Assembly: GCF_000213175.1 (NCBI RefSeq)
Contig: NW_009799099.1
Coordinates: forward strand, 3,439,599 to 3,503,598
Source of the DNA: Neurospora tetrasperma FGSC 2508
Taxonomy: Eukaryota; Ascomycota; Sordariomycetes; Sordariales; Sordariaceae
DNA length: 64,000 bases
Reading direction: 5' to 3'
Shown: one piece after another, positions 1-8,786 of the stretch
Layout: each line of letters starts with the position of its first letter
How positions within the stretch are numbered: position 1 is the first letter of the stretch
Program-made: the position numbers and the translations under genes
The notes under the pieces: generated by a model
Databases searched by the model: none
Told to the model about the DNA's origin: nothing
What the model saw: only the letters and a program-made list of their open reading frames with translations

Positions 1-854
1 GAAAAGGGGAAGAAGCCTTACGCCACCGATGATCTGGTGAAGATGTGGAGAGGGAGAGATTCCGGGGTTGACGAGCGGATCTACCCGCTGGACAGTAAGC
101 TGCGAGCAGCCGAACCGTATCAACGCCGTCGAAGGCGCCACAAGCGCGAGCGCGGTAAGTAAACTCCAGTGCATCTTGTCTCCCCTTTCAACTGAATCAA
201 CCAAGGCGTTGCTTATGTGGTGCTGAAGAGAGGACTGTCTGTTGAAAGGACCTGCTCTGGCGTGGGGTGTCTCCTGGGACGGAAGATGATGGCCAGCAGA
301 CACTCGAAAATTCATGTGTAAGGAGAACACAGCAGGAAAGCCGGGTGACGCCCATGATTCAAAGGGAAGCATGATACTTTATCCTACGAGATCCAGCCGG
401 GCTTATTCGTTTCCATTTTTCTTCCTACGGTTCTTGTCATTAACTCCTTACGAGCCGCATCCGTACCATGTGCCGGGTCACTAAAATGGATTCTAGCAGA
501 TAAGACGACGATCTTTCACATCCTCACGCCCCGTTGTTGTTCTGCTATAATTGCCAAGCCCGTTCAAGGCGGCTACGTTACTACGGGTGATGGCAATGAT
601 GCATCGTTGAAGAGGGGCGGCGTTTTGGCATCAACTGCCGGCTGTTAACATAATTTCTGTGCAATTTACTCTGACTTCTAGGCGCTCTGCTCAACCTTGT
701 TCTCGACAATTCTTCCGCTCAAATCAAGAAGATAACCCCCGTATCGAGCGAAGGGGAAGTTCAGTTGTCATCGAGTGATGAATATGCTCCGATTGGAGAA
801 TGCAACCCGAAGCCGGGAGATATCAACATCCTCTTACCCGGTTTTAAGTCTTGA
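1..854 (+). CDS. 3' end of an unidentified gene (5' truncated, two exons visible)
   Basis: The window opens inside an exon. Frame 1 is open from base 1 to 154 and ends in a basic run (QRRRRRHKRERG). A GTAAGT donor follows at 155. The reading frame resumes after a CTGACTTCTAG acceptor ending at 681, with a split Gly codon, and runs to TGA at 852-854. The second exon is about 57 codons, acidic and Ser-rich, ending NILLPGFKS. The joined partial product is about 108 residues with no domain I recognise. The 527-base intron is long for this genome, where the others here are 66-155 bases. Without the splice the frame stops at 160-162, so the intron is inferred from the consensus sites and the coding character of the second exon. 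Function unknown. Confidence 0.55.
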
Positions 855-1681
855 TTGACTCCGAGATTAATGTCACCGATCAGGCGGGAAGTATAGCACG
901 TATGATATGCCCTGAGATCAGTCAATCGGCCCGTCATTCTGTACGCTGGATTTCGAGATGCTGTTGTTGGTTCAACCTGGACGGTCTGTCTGCGCTAGAC
1001 CAACCATTCCGCGATGCATCGACTTATTGCCCCCGTGTTGAGAGGACTCTATCCCGGTTTTGGCTCCAAAAGACACTCGCCATTGTTTACACATATCACG
1101 CATGGGTTCGATTGTGCACATCCCTTCTTTCTTTGTTTTTTTTTTTTTTTTTTTTTCTTTCACATTTTGGTAGGTTCGCACCTGAGCGGACCATCGCCAC
1201 CATGAGATTAACCGCTCAATCTATTGCTAAACTTCCTGACCGGGTAATGTCCTGGCAGGACTTGGGCGATTCGACTTCCAGCGAAGATGCTGGTGGTTGA
1301 AAATAGAAAGTGGGCGACATTGTTCCAGTCTGCTGAATTCCAGCCGACGCTCACTTATTACTCGCTTTCACAGGGCCAGTTACTCACCCTCGTCATCGCC
1401 AATTACTCCGTGGTGATAAGCGTCGGAATTAATGTGTCGTATCACACATGGATGACTAAATAGTGTTGCTCATCGACGAGATTGAAAGCCAGAAGAAAAG
1501 ACTCGGCAACAACACTCACAAACAAACGCCGCTCGTCCCACCACAACTGGATCCAAGAAACGACGGCAATGTCCGAATCCAGATCTTAACAACTCAGCTT
1601 GAGGCTTGAGGCTTGAGAATGCTTACAGCCGACACTATTCCCATTCAAATCTTCCCCATACTATCCAGCCTCGTTGAAGAC
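855..1681. other. Intergenic region
   Basis: No convincing gene. It contains a run of 21 T at 1136-1156. Open frames on both strands here cross that homopolymer and look like chance. Genes on both sides converge into this region. Confidence 0.5.
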
Positions 1682-2530
1682 TCAGTTACCATGCAACCAC
1701 TGCTTCATCCACGCAACCGCTGCATTCTTCCCCCTAACCATTGCCTCCTTCTCGCCCTCCTTCCTCTCGTCGCCCCTGATGAAACAACCATGATGTACCC
1801 CCGGAAAATGCGAATACTCAAACGGCACTCCCAGCTTCTGCAGCGTCACAAACGTGTGCGTCTTCAACTCCTCCGTATACCTTGGATCAAACTCCGGAGC
1901 CAACACCTGCACCGGCACGTTCTTTGAAACCCTCTCAATGTCCTCCTTCGTCACAAAGGTAGGATGACCAGTCGTTACCGCGTCCACCAACTTCTTGCCG
2001 TTCCCCTCAGAATCCCCGGAACCCTCCTCATGCTCAGCAGCAGCCAACCTGAAAATCGCCCACCCACCATAACAGTACCCCACAGCCCCGACCATCTCAA
2101 ATCCGCCCCCTTCCGCACTCTTCAACGCCTTCGCAAATGCAAAGATCTCGGGCTCGCGCACCTCGCGCGCATTCTCTTTCATGAAGCGCGCGATGTCGAT
2201 CTCCGCCCAGCGCTCTTCCAGCACTAGCTCGGGCGGACAGACGAAACCGCCAAAGAAGTCCGGGACGAAGACGGTGGCGTTCGCTTCGGCGGCGTAGTGG
2301 TCGGCCAGCAGGCGGACGTTGGGGAAGGTCCAGCCGAAGATGTCGTGGATGATCAGGATGGCGACGCGCGGGTTCGTGCCCGTTTTGTAGACGGCGTTGG
2401 TGGTGCCTGGGATGGAACCTGCAGAGAGGGCAGTACCTGTGGGCGTGCCGGACCAGCCGAAGCCGGTGACGCAGCAGCGGCTGATACCGGAGGGCAGTTC
2501 AGGCTGTGCGGAGGAAGAGGAGGAGGACAT
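1682..2530 (-). CDS. Dienelactone hydrolase family protein
   Basis: A single-exon alpha/beta hydrolase of 282 residues, the usual size for fungal DLH-family enzymes. An early strand ILIIHDIFGW is followed by the nucleophile motif GYCYGG with Cys as catalytic residue. A later EFDPRY carries the acid and PGVHHGC the catalytic His, giving a Cys-Asp-His triad. DLH enzymes hydrolyse the lactone ring of dienelactones or related cyclic esters in aromatic catabolism; many fungal members have no known substrate. No signal peptide or membrane segment, so probably cytosolic. The ATG at 2530-2528 opens a Ser-rich start and is the first ATG in frame. The substrate is not predictable from sequence. Confidence 0.85.
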   Translation of the reverse strand: MSSSSSSAQPELPSGISRCCVTGFGWSGTPTGTALSAGSIPGTTNAVYKTGTNPRVAILIIHDIFGWTFPNVRLLADHYAAEANATVFVPDFFGGFVCPPELVLEERWAEIDIARFMKENAREVREPEIFAFAKALKSAEGGGFEMVGAVGYCYGGWAIFRLAAAEHEEGSGDSEGNGKKLVDAVTTGHPTFVTKEDIERVSKNVPVQVLAPEFDPRYTEELKTHTFVTLQKLGVPFEYSHFPGVHHGCFIRGDERKEGEKEAMVRGKNAAVAWMKQWLHGN

Positions 2531-3430
2531 GGCTGATGGTGTGTTTTTCGGTGATGTAGAGGGGCTAGTAAGTATGATGTGGGATGGGGAGATTTTCAGG
2601 GGTTGGGGTCAAGGTAAGTTGAGTACAATCTTTATTGAGAGGTGACTGATTTGAACTTGCTTTTTAACTCAAGGTCATAAACGCGGGATTCCTAAGTCTC
2701 TTATACAAGACACCATATGCTTCTTCCTCTTCATCAAGGTCAAGCTACCATCTGTCGGCCGTTATTTAAGAGGCTATTCGGTGTGTTGACTTACGGTTCC
2801 GTCAGGTTTGGTGGATCCGTTAGCCTTTTCGGTTCCGAAATGTCACTCTGTGCTTACACGAACAACTAAGATCCCGGAGATTTCGCGATCAAGACATGCT
2901 TTAAGTCCGAAGGGAGTTAGGAGATATCAACAACAGTCGGATAGTAGAAGATGCAATGGGGCTGTGGATTTTGGTGGGCTTTGTTGCAGTATTTAACCAG
3001 TGGTCATGGTGAGGAACCGTTAGTTAGCCTGATCAACCAACCCACTCCCTTTCATTCCACCCACGATCCTCGAGTAGCAGTGAAAACCAGGCTGCAATAG
3101 CTGGTTGACAATGGGCTGGCGATAATTGAGCCAAAATGTGCGGTTTAAGTTCCTTGGTTGCTCTTCTTGACTGCTAGTAAATACTGACCTGTTCAGCAAT
3201 GATTAAGAAGATGAAGAGACTGTTGATGCGAAACCCATTTGCGATTCACCTTGCCCGATATACGGATCCATGCACACCTAGGAAAAAAGGAACCCGAGTG
3301 ATAAATGACAACATCAGAACAAACATAGCTGAAAACAGTAATAAGTAAAAGGAAAAGAAAAAAGATGACAAGAATCAGCAACTACGCTAAGAACAACAAA
3401 TGCCTAAAAAGTGAAAAAAGAAAGGCGAAT
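2531..3430. other. Intergenic region upstream of the DLH gene
   Basis: Holds the promoter side of the minus-strand DLH gene and the downstream flank of the tRNA. No coding potential that I trust; the open frames near 2808-2996 and 3193-3381 lack any recognisable motif. Confidence 0.4.
3414..3419 (-). terminator. RNA polymerase III T-run terminator
   Basis: Six consecutive T on the minus strand, starting 12 bases past the 3' end of the tRNA gene. This is the standard Pol III termination signal. Confidence 0.7.
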
Positions 3431-3502
3431 TGCCCACAGCCAGAATCGAACTGACGACCTCATCATTACTAGTGATGCGCTCTACCACTGAGCCATGCGG
3501 GC
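3431..3502 (-). tRNA. tRNA-Thr (anticodon AGU)
   Basis: A 72-base minus-strand gene including the discriminator A. The acceptor stem GCCCGCA pairs with TGTGGGC (one G-U). The D arm is GCTC-AGTGGTA-GAGC. The anticodon stem CATCA/TGATG closes loop CTAGTAA, reading AGT (A34 becomes inosine). The T arm is GTCAG-TTCGATT-CTGGC. There is no intron. It decodes ACU/ACC/ACA Thr codons. A T6 terminator follows. All four arms fold by eye, so this looks functional. Confidence 0.95.
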
Positions 3503-3704
3503 TTGATGATTTGATGTTTAAATTGTCCAGATGGTTTCTTTATCAGCTTCTACAGTAATTTGCAATTGCATGCGTTGTCTCAATTCCCTAAGCAGCAATG
3601 CTCGCTCTCTGTGTTCACTGCGTCCTATCCGCATCACACCACCTAACCATCGCCACTGCATTTCATATCCTCATCACCCCTCGCCATCCCCGCTCAATGC
3701 TCAC

Positions 3705-4106
3705 TCAAAGTTTACTTCCCCTTCTCCCCTTTCCCTTCCCCTTCGTATCATCAACCACCTGCTCCCGCTCTAAACTCGTCGGGTCTCCCTCTAAAGGAAT
3801 TCTCTTTCCTGAAGCGGTCCTTGCCCCGCCTGGACTGGCATCCGTGGGATCATTCCTCGGAACACCGTACGCCTTTGTTCGATTCGCATGCGACGCGGAG
3901 AGTGATTTGTTGGAAGGGGAACGGGAAGAAGAAGAAGAAGGGGAGACCTCAGCTCCTTCCGGGGCATATTCAACATTGTCGGGAGGATTCTGATTGGTCT
4001 CGGCCTTGAGGGAAATGGGATCGCCTAGTTGGGAGGGATTGGCATTGGGGCCGTTGACCTTCTCGGCGGCGACTTGGCGGAGGGGTTTCTTATCTTGGGA
4101 AGACAT
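3705..4106 (-). CDS. Small conserved-type protein ending in SKL (PTS1)
   Basis: A 133-residue hydrophilic protein in one exon, with no signal peptide or membrane segment. The N-terminal third (KKPLRQVAAEK, LGDPISLKAE) has the look of a small family of unknown function found in many ascomycetes. The middle is Ser/Pro-rich and disordered. The C-terminus is basic (KGKGKGRRG) and ends exactly in Ser-Lys-Leu before TGA, a canonical type 1 peroxisomal targeting signal with basic upstream residues. Peroxisomal location is therefore predicted; the molecular role is unknown. The start is the first ATG, and a stop lies upstream in frame. The tail lies over an open plus-strand frame, which I take as the shadow. 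Confidence 0.65.
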   Translation of the reverse strand: MSSQDKKPLRQVAAEKVNGPNANPSQLGDPISLKAETNQNPPDNVEYAPEGAEVSPSSSSSRSPSNKSLSASHANRTKAYGVPRNDPTDASPGGARTASGKRIPLEGDPTSLEREQVVDDTKGKGKGRRGSKL

Positions 4107-5103
4107 GATTATGGTGATTGCGTAGAGGTAGGTGGTGGAGGGCTTTGGGGTGTGGGGTGTGGTGGTCGAGTGTGGTGGTTTGAGGTAGTGATTGGTGTGG
4201 TTCGGACTCCTTGATGGTTTTCCTTGCGGTCGTGATGCGCGATTGGAGTTATCGAGACAATGTGTAATTCACCAGGAAGAATTGCGGATGAAGGTGAAAG
4301 CAATAATGTCAATCGCGTCTATGTTGAAGCACAGGCAATCAGTCCTCTCGAGTTCACGTTCATTGTGAGTCGAAGTCATCTCAAAACCATGAGCCATGAT
4401 TGTGTCATGTGCGTCATCGCATATGTATGACGTTGTTCGTATGAAATGGTCGCGCGATCTCGGCTATGCTAATCTGTCAGGTTCATCGCATGTGGATTGC
4501 GCCGGGATGTGGACAATCCCGGCCCCGAAGATCCGGCAACTTTACTATGTATAGCATGTATTAGCGTTCGGTAGCTTCCGTTGCATTGGGTAGTGCATTG
4601 ATCGCCGGCGATTTTCGGGGTCAATGCGACCGCGTATCAAGACTTGAGGTTCATCAGGGAGGGATTCATCAACTGTGTGCACCTGATCCCAAAATCTAGT
4701 ATTTCATGTTGCTTGGTTGGTCCCGAACAGTTTGGACAGTTGAATGTTCCTCAGTTTCCGTCCATCTCGTTTCCCATAACCATCCACGTAAGACACTCTA
4801 AGGTTTACAACAGGTTTGGAGCCCAGCGACTTGGGTGTTTCGACTCATTATCATTATTCGTCTCCATATTTTTCACGCCCCTTCAGCCATCCAGCTTTTA
4901 ATGCTCTAGGAACATTGGCTCAAACTCGGAAAAGGGGGTTCAACCAAGAGGGAATAACTTGGCCAGGTTCGTCTGAGTAAGTGAGTGCCTTGTGCGTGGC
5001 TCCCGGCATGACTTGCTAAAGCATGTCGAGTAGAAAGCATTCTTGTCATAAACCAGCCAGATACTTCGTTTTGTTTTTGAGCCTGCAGCGATGCGTCTTG
5101 CAC
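4107..5103. other. Intergenic region
   Basis: No gene or RNA that I can support. It contains the promoter of the SKL protein and, at its right end, the 3' flank of a decayed minus-strand gene. Confidence 0.4.
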
Positions 5104-6160
5104 TCAAAAACGATTGCACCAGGGAACGTTGAATCGCTTTGGCAGCCACTCTGGCTCACTAGGGTCTAGGAAGGGTTTCTGAGGGTTCGGAGACGAAGGA
5201 CCACAGATCACTACAAAGGCATGGCTATAAACCATTCCCGTTTGCGATGCTTCATGTGTCCAGTCCGTCTGGTTGTCCTGGGACCAATGTGGCAGTCGGG
5301 TTGGGATACCGCTCTAGGTCGACGTAAGGTAAAAGAGTGTGGCGGTCATAGGTGAAGCCCCAACAGTTGACGAAGTGAGAGGCCTGCCCTCGCAAATCAT
5401 AAGCCCTGCCAAGATAGGCATCTGAGATGCCTTGAATCGAATAGAAATGTCCGTATTCCCCGGTGTAATCTGTCGTATGAGTGCTGCTAGGTAGAGTACC
5501 AGAAAAGAAGGCTGCTCTCGCATAGATAAGTCGGGGTCTCGGTCAGCTCTTGTATGCGGATTCAAGACACAGGTTGACTGTAGGGCTGAACTTGTTCTCG
5601 ACCAATGCCGTGGTGATGCGGTGGTACTTTAGCATCTCAGCTACTTAAAGCATGAACATACTTCATAGGTTCCGCACAACGATGGTCGAGTTGTCGAAGT
5701 GATCGAGGGGTACCAGGCAGTCAGCATCTTGCAATAGTATCCAGTCAAAATCGATAGAGGTACTTGAGTATGGAATTCCGGGTTTTGGCGAGTGTCCTCG
5801 ATCGCGGATTGCCCTCGCGAGTTGTTGTGTTGTTTGGCAATGGAAGAAGCGGGCTGCTCTTCAAACAACTTGAAGTGTGCAGTGAAGCTCCACACAGTAA
5901 GAGGGGGTAATGTTACGGTAATGGCGGGGCGCGCTACGCTGGCGGGGACAACGCTAAGATCTCGGGCCGTTATTCCAGCTTGGCTGCCCAAGACACGGGC
6001 GGTCGGTCCCTGAACATCCCCACAATTAGTGGTTGTTACCAGCAGCCAGAATACGTATCTTTACGGTAGTTACATTACAGTCTACTCACAACTTGCATGA
6101 GAAGTGTGACAGCTGGTATGTAAAATAGCCAAGCGATACCCACCAGCTGCTGTATGTTAC
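5104..6160 (-). pseudogene. Decayed or intron-rich gene of unknown family
   Basis: Several minus-strand segments read as real protein but in different frames. The 3'-most ends at TGA 5104-5106 with SEPEWLPKRFNVPWCNRF. The next, 5252-5542, is a 97-codon open frame including GHFYSIQGISDAYLGRAYDL and ASHFVNCWGFTYDRHTLLPY. A further piece near 5560-5640 reads LVENKFSPTVNLCLESAY. One near 5670-5770 reads FDWILLQDADCLVPLDHF. A 5' piece near 5890-6010 includes ITVTLPPLTVWSFTAHFK, preceded by a plausible acceptor and a hydrophobic exon (GIAWLFYIPAVTLLM). Junctions are mostly not at good splice sites, and one needs an intron of only about 35 bases, so frameshifts are more likely. No family recognised. 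Confidence 0.4.
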
Positions 6161-6344
6161 AGAAATCGTGAACGGCAAAAGTCTCCTGAAACAAATACGC
6201 AGACGGTGACAACTTCCTTTGGTGCAACAACTTTGGTGTTCATATTCTTAGAATACATATGTCAACTTTTGGCTCCTCCAACCCCGCGGATTTTCGACTA
6301 TCACGCCTTCGTTGAGTTCCAAAGTTCCATTTTCAGCTTCCACA

Positions 6345-8177
6345 ATGCCGCCCCTTGCTCGGCGGTGGGGAGCGGCACTGCTCATTGCTTGTGTCACTTG
6401 CTTCATGCTTTTTACTTCGCACCGCAACCTCGAGTTGGCCAGGCTCAACTTCTCCTCCTCCTCTTCCTCCTCCGCTGATGCAGGGCCGGACTCGGACTGG
6501 GGATCACCCCCGGTATCTATACGTGATAGGCTGCAGAAACCTCCCCAGCACCCCGTCACCAAGATGAGACAGCTGCCGACAGGGCCCCCTTCGAGACTGC
6601 CCACAGTACAGACCACCTTCGGCCCGGAGTCTGACAATGACCGAAAGGTACGCCTCGAGAGACAAGCTGCCGTCAAAGATGCCTTTCTTCGCTGCTGGAG
6701 CTCGTATCGCACCAAGGCATGGATGAGTGACGAGCTGGAGCCAGTTAACGGCGGCCGAAAGGATACCTTTGGAGGATGGGGAGCAACACTAGTTGATAGC
6801 CTTGACACGCTATGGATCATGGGTTTGAAGGATCAGTTCTACGAGGCCGTTGCTGCGGCAGCCAACATCAGCTTCGAGACCACCTCGCGAGCCGAAATCA
6901 ACGTCTTCGAGACAAATATCCGGTACCTAGGCGGCTTCCTCGCCGCATACGACCTCAGCGAAGACAAGAGGTTGCTGCAAAAGGCCAAGGAGGTGGGTGA
7001 GGTCTTGTACCTGGCCTTCGACACTCCCAACAGGATGCCCCAGACGAGATGGAATTTCCATGACGCTTCCCGTGGAGAGCGACAAGTCGCCCATGATGCT
7101 GTCCTCCTTGCCGAGATTGGGTCCTTCTCTCTCGAGTTCATTCGTCTCTCTATGTTGACGGGTGATCCCAAGTGGTTTGATGCTGTGCAAAATATCATGG
7201 AGGCTCTCCAGAAACAACAGCAAAAAACACGTCTTCCCGGCATGTGGCCTGTCGTAGTCGATGCAAGACGGATGGACTTTGGCAGACACAACCATTACAC
7301 GCTAGGTGCAATGGCCGACTCGCTCTACGAATACCTCCCCAAGACTCATGCCCTTGTCGGCGGCTTGCTTCCAATGTACGCCGACATGTACAATGCAGCT
7401 ATGGATACAGCCATTCGCTACAACCTCTTCCGTCCTATGGTGCCTGATCAGAAAGACATTCTAATGACGGGCATGGTCCTGGTCGGGTCAGAGAATGGAA
7501 AGAGAGTGACACAGATGCGTCCAGAAGGCCAACATCTCGCTTGTTTTACCGGCGGAATGCTTGCTCTCGGAGGCAAACTCGTTCAGAATGACACCCATAT
7601 CCACAAGGGAGAGCAGCTCATGGACGGGTGCGTGTGGGCGTACAAATCCATGCCCTTGGGTATAATGCCCGAGGTCTTCCACGTACTACCCTGTGACTCG
7701 ACCGATCACTGTCCATGGGATGAGGAAAAATGGAAGTTGGCCGTCGTTGAAGCGGCTGGCTGGGGGCTGTCCGAGAATAAAGAAAATGATTTGCATAAAG
7801 CGAACAGAATCATCAACCACAAAAGGCTACCTCAAGGTTTTGTCTCGATTCCAGACGCGCGCTATATCCTTCGCCCCGAGGCCATCGAGAGCGTCTTTCT
7901 CCTTTACCGCATGACGGGTCGCCGTGACCTTCCAGACTCAGCCTGGGCCATGTTCCAGGCCATTGACTCCAACACCAGGACCGAACTGGCCAACTCGGCG
8001 CTGCTCGACGTTACCGTAAAGGGGGGGAAACCACCCATGATCCATTCCATGGAGAGCTTCTGGCTGGGAGAGACACTCAAGTACTTCTATCTCATGTTCA
8101 GCGAGCCGGATCTCATCAACCTCGATAAATTCGTCCTCAACACAGAGGCACATCCATTCAAGCGCCTTATTCCGTGA
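6345..8177 (+). CDS. Class I alpha-1,2-mannosidase (GH47)
   Basis: A single-exon protein of 610 residues from the ATG at 6345 (context CACAATGCC). An earlier in-frame TTG is not a start. A basic N-terminus and one hydrophobic segment (about residues 8-25, ALLIACVTCFMLF) give a type II signal anchor, followed by a Ser/Pro-rich stem. The catalytic barrel starts near residue 110. It has GGRKDTFGGWGATLVDSLDTLWIMG-type GH47 signatures, the conserved Cys pair (HLACFTGGML and MDGCVWAYKS), Glu residues in RPEAIESVF and HSMESFWLGETLKY, and the terminal TEAHP whose Thr binds the catalytic calcium. The family trims alpha-1,2-mannose from N-glycans in the ER or Golgi. The sequence does not say which of the several fungal GH47 paralogues this is. 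Confidence 0.92.
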   Translation: MPPLARRWGAALLIACVTCFMLFTSHRNLELARLNFSSSSSSSADAGPDSDWGSPPVSIRDRLQKPPQHPVTKMRQLPTGPPSRLPTVQTTFGPESDNDRKVRLERQAAVKDAFLRCWSSYRTKAWMSDELEPVNGGRKDTFGGWGATLVDSLDTLWIMGLKDQFYEAVAAAANISFETTSRAEINVFETNIRYLGGFLAAYDLSEDKRLLQKAKEVGEVLYLAFDTPNRMPQTRWNFHDASRGERQVAHDAVLLAEIGSFSLEFIRLSMLTGDPKWFDAVQNIMEALQKQQQKTRLPGMWPVVVDARRMDFGRHNHYTLGAMADSLYEYLPKTHALVGGLLPMYADMYNAAMDTAIRYNLFRPMVPDQKDILMTGMVLVGSENGKRVTQMRPEGQHLACFTGGMLALGGKLVQNDTHIHKGEQLMDGCVWAYKSMPLGIMPEVFHVLPCDSTDHCPWDEEKWKLAVVEAAGWGLSENKENDLHKANRIINHKRLPQGFVSIPDARYILRPEAIESVFLLYRMTGRRDLPDSAWAMFQAIDSNTRTELANSALLDVTVKGGKPPMIHSMESFWLGETLKYFYLMFSEPDLINLDKFVLNTEAHPFKRLIP

Positions 8178-8505
8178 CCTGGAACCCTTCACACCTTCGC
8201 GCGTGCCACGCCACTAGATTCACAGGTCCTGCGTCACGGAAGCGGCTCGGTATACCTACAAACACTGCTGGAGGACTCGTAATGCTTCTTCATTTCAACT
8301 AATGTCTAATTAAACTAATTGAATGGTTACTGCACATGTGAGCATTTATAATGAGGCGGCCTCTCACACGCGCACTTCACTGGTTACTGCTATTCACTTA
8401 ACACTCGGAAGAAAAACCTTCGTAGCGCGGAAACTAGCGCACCTAGTCGACGCGCTCCCATTCACTTGTACATCAGAAAGCAGTCAAACAACAAGCACCA
8501 TCTCC

Positions 8506-8760
8506 AAGGCCTTCCTTCTCGACAATAGTCTTTCCTCTTGAATATTTGGTCAAGCTACCACGCAAATCAGAGCCTCGCTTCTCAACAACTCGCTTCTCCT
8601 TCCAATCGCTAGCCAAGTAACCTTTCACATCAGAATTCGGTCAAATCACAACTACCATATCTCACGCCCTTTTCGGAAACGAACTCCTCAATAACGATCT
8701 CCTGCTTTTGGTCCTTGGTCGAATCACGCATCGCCATTCCTTACGCGCTCCTTCTCGACA
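8506..8760 (+). repeat. Degenerate tandem copies of the downstream F-box N-terminus
   Basis: Three units upstream of the start codon resemble the first 25 codons of the following gene. The unit at about 8665-8755 aligns from ATA (in place of ATG) and reads NDLLLLVLGRITHRHS against EHLLLLIFGQVTHQAD. In the core, 8698-8732 against 8816-8850, I count 26 of 35 matching bases, with 8 of the 9 differences being transitions. Weaker copies read LLNNSLLLPIASQVTFH (from about 8570) and FLLDNSLSS-stop-IFGQATTQ (from about 8506). None has a usable ATG or long open frame. Confidence 0.6.
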
Positions 8761-8786
8761 GCGATATCCTTTGAACCACAATCATC

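Noticed and set aside
851-1300. 149-codon plus-strand frame
   Set aside because: It crosses the T21 homopolymer, giving a run of Phe, and has no motif; it overlaps the true 3' end of the first gene in another frame.
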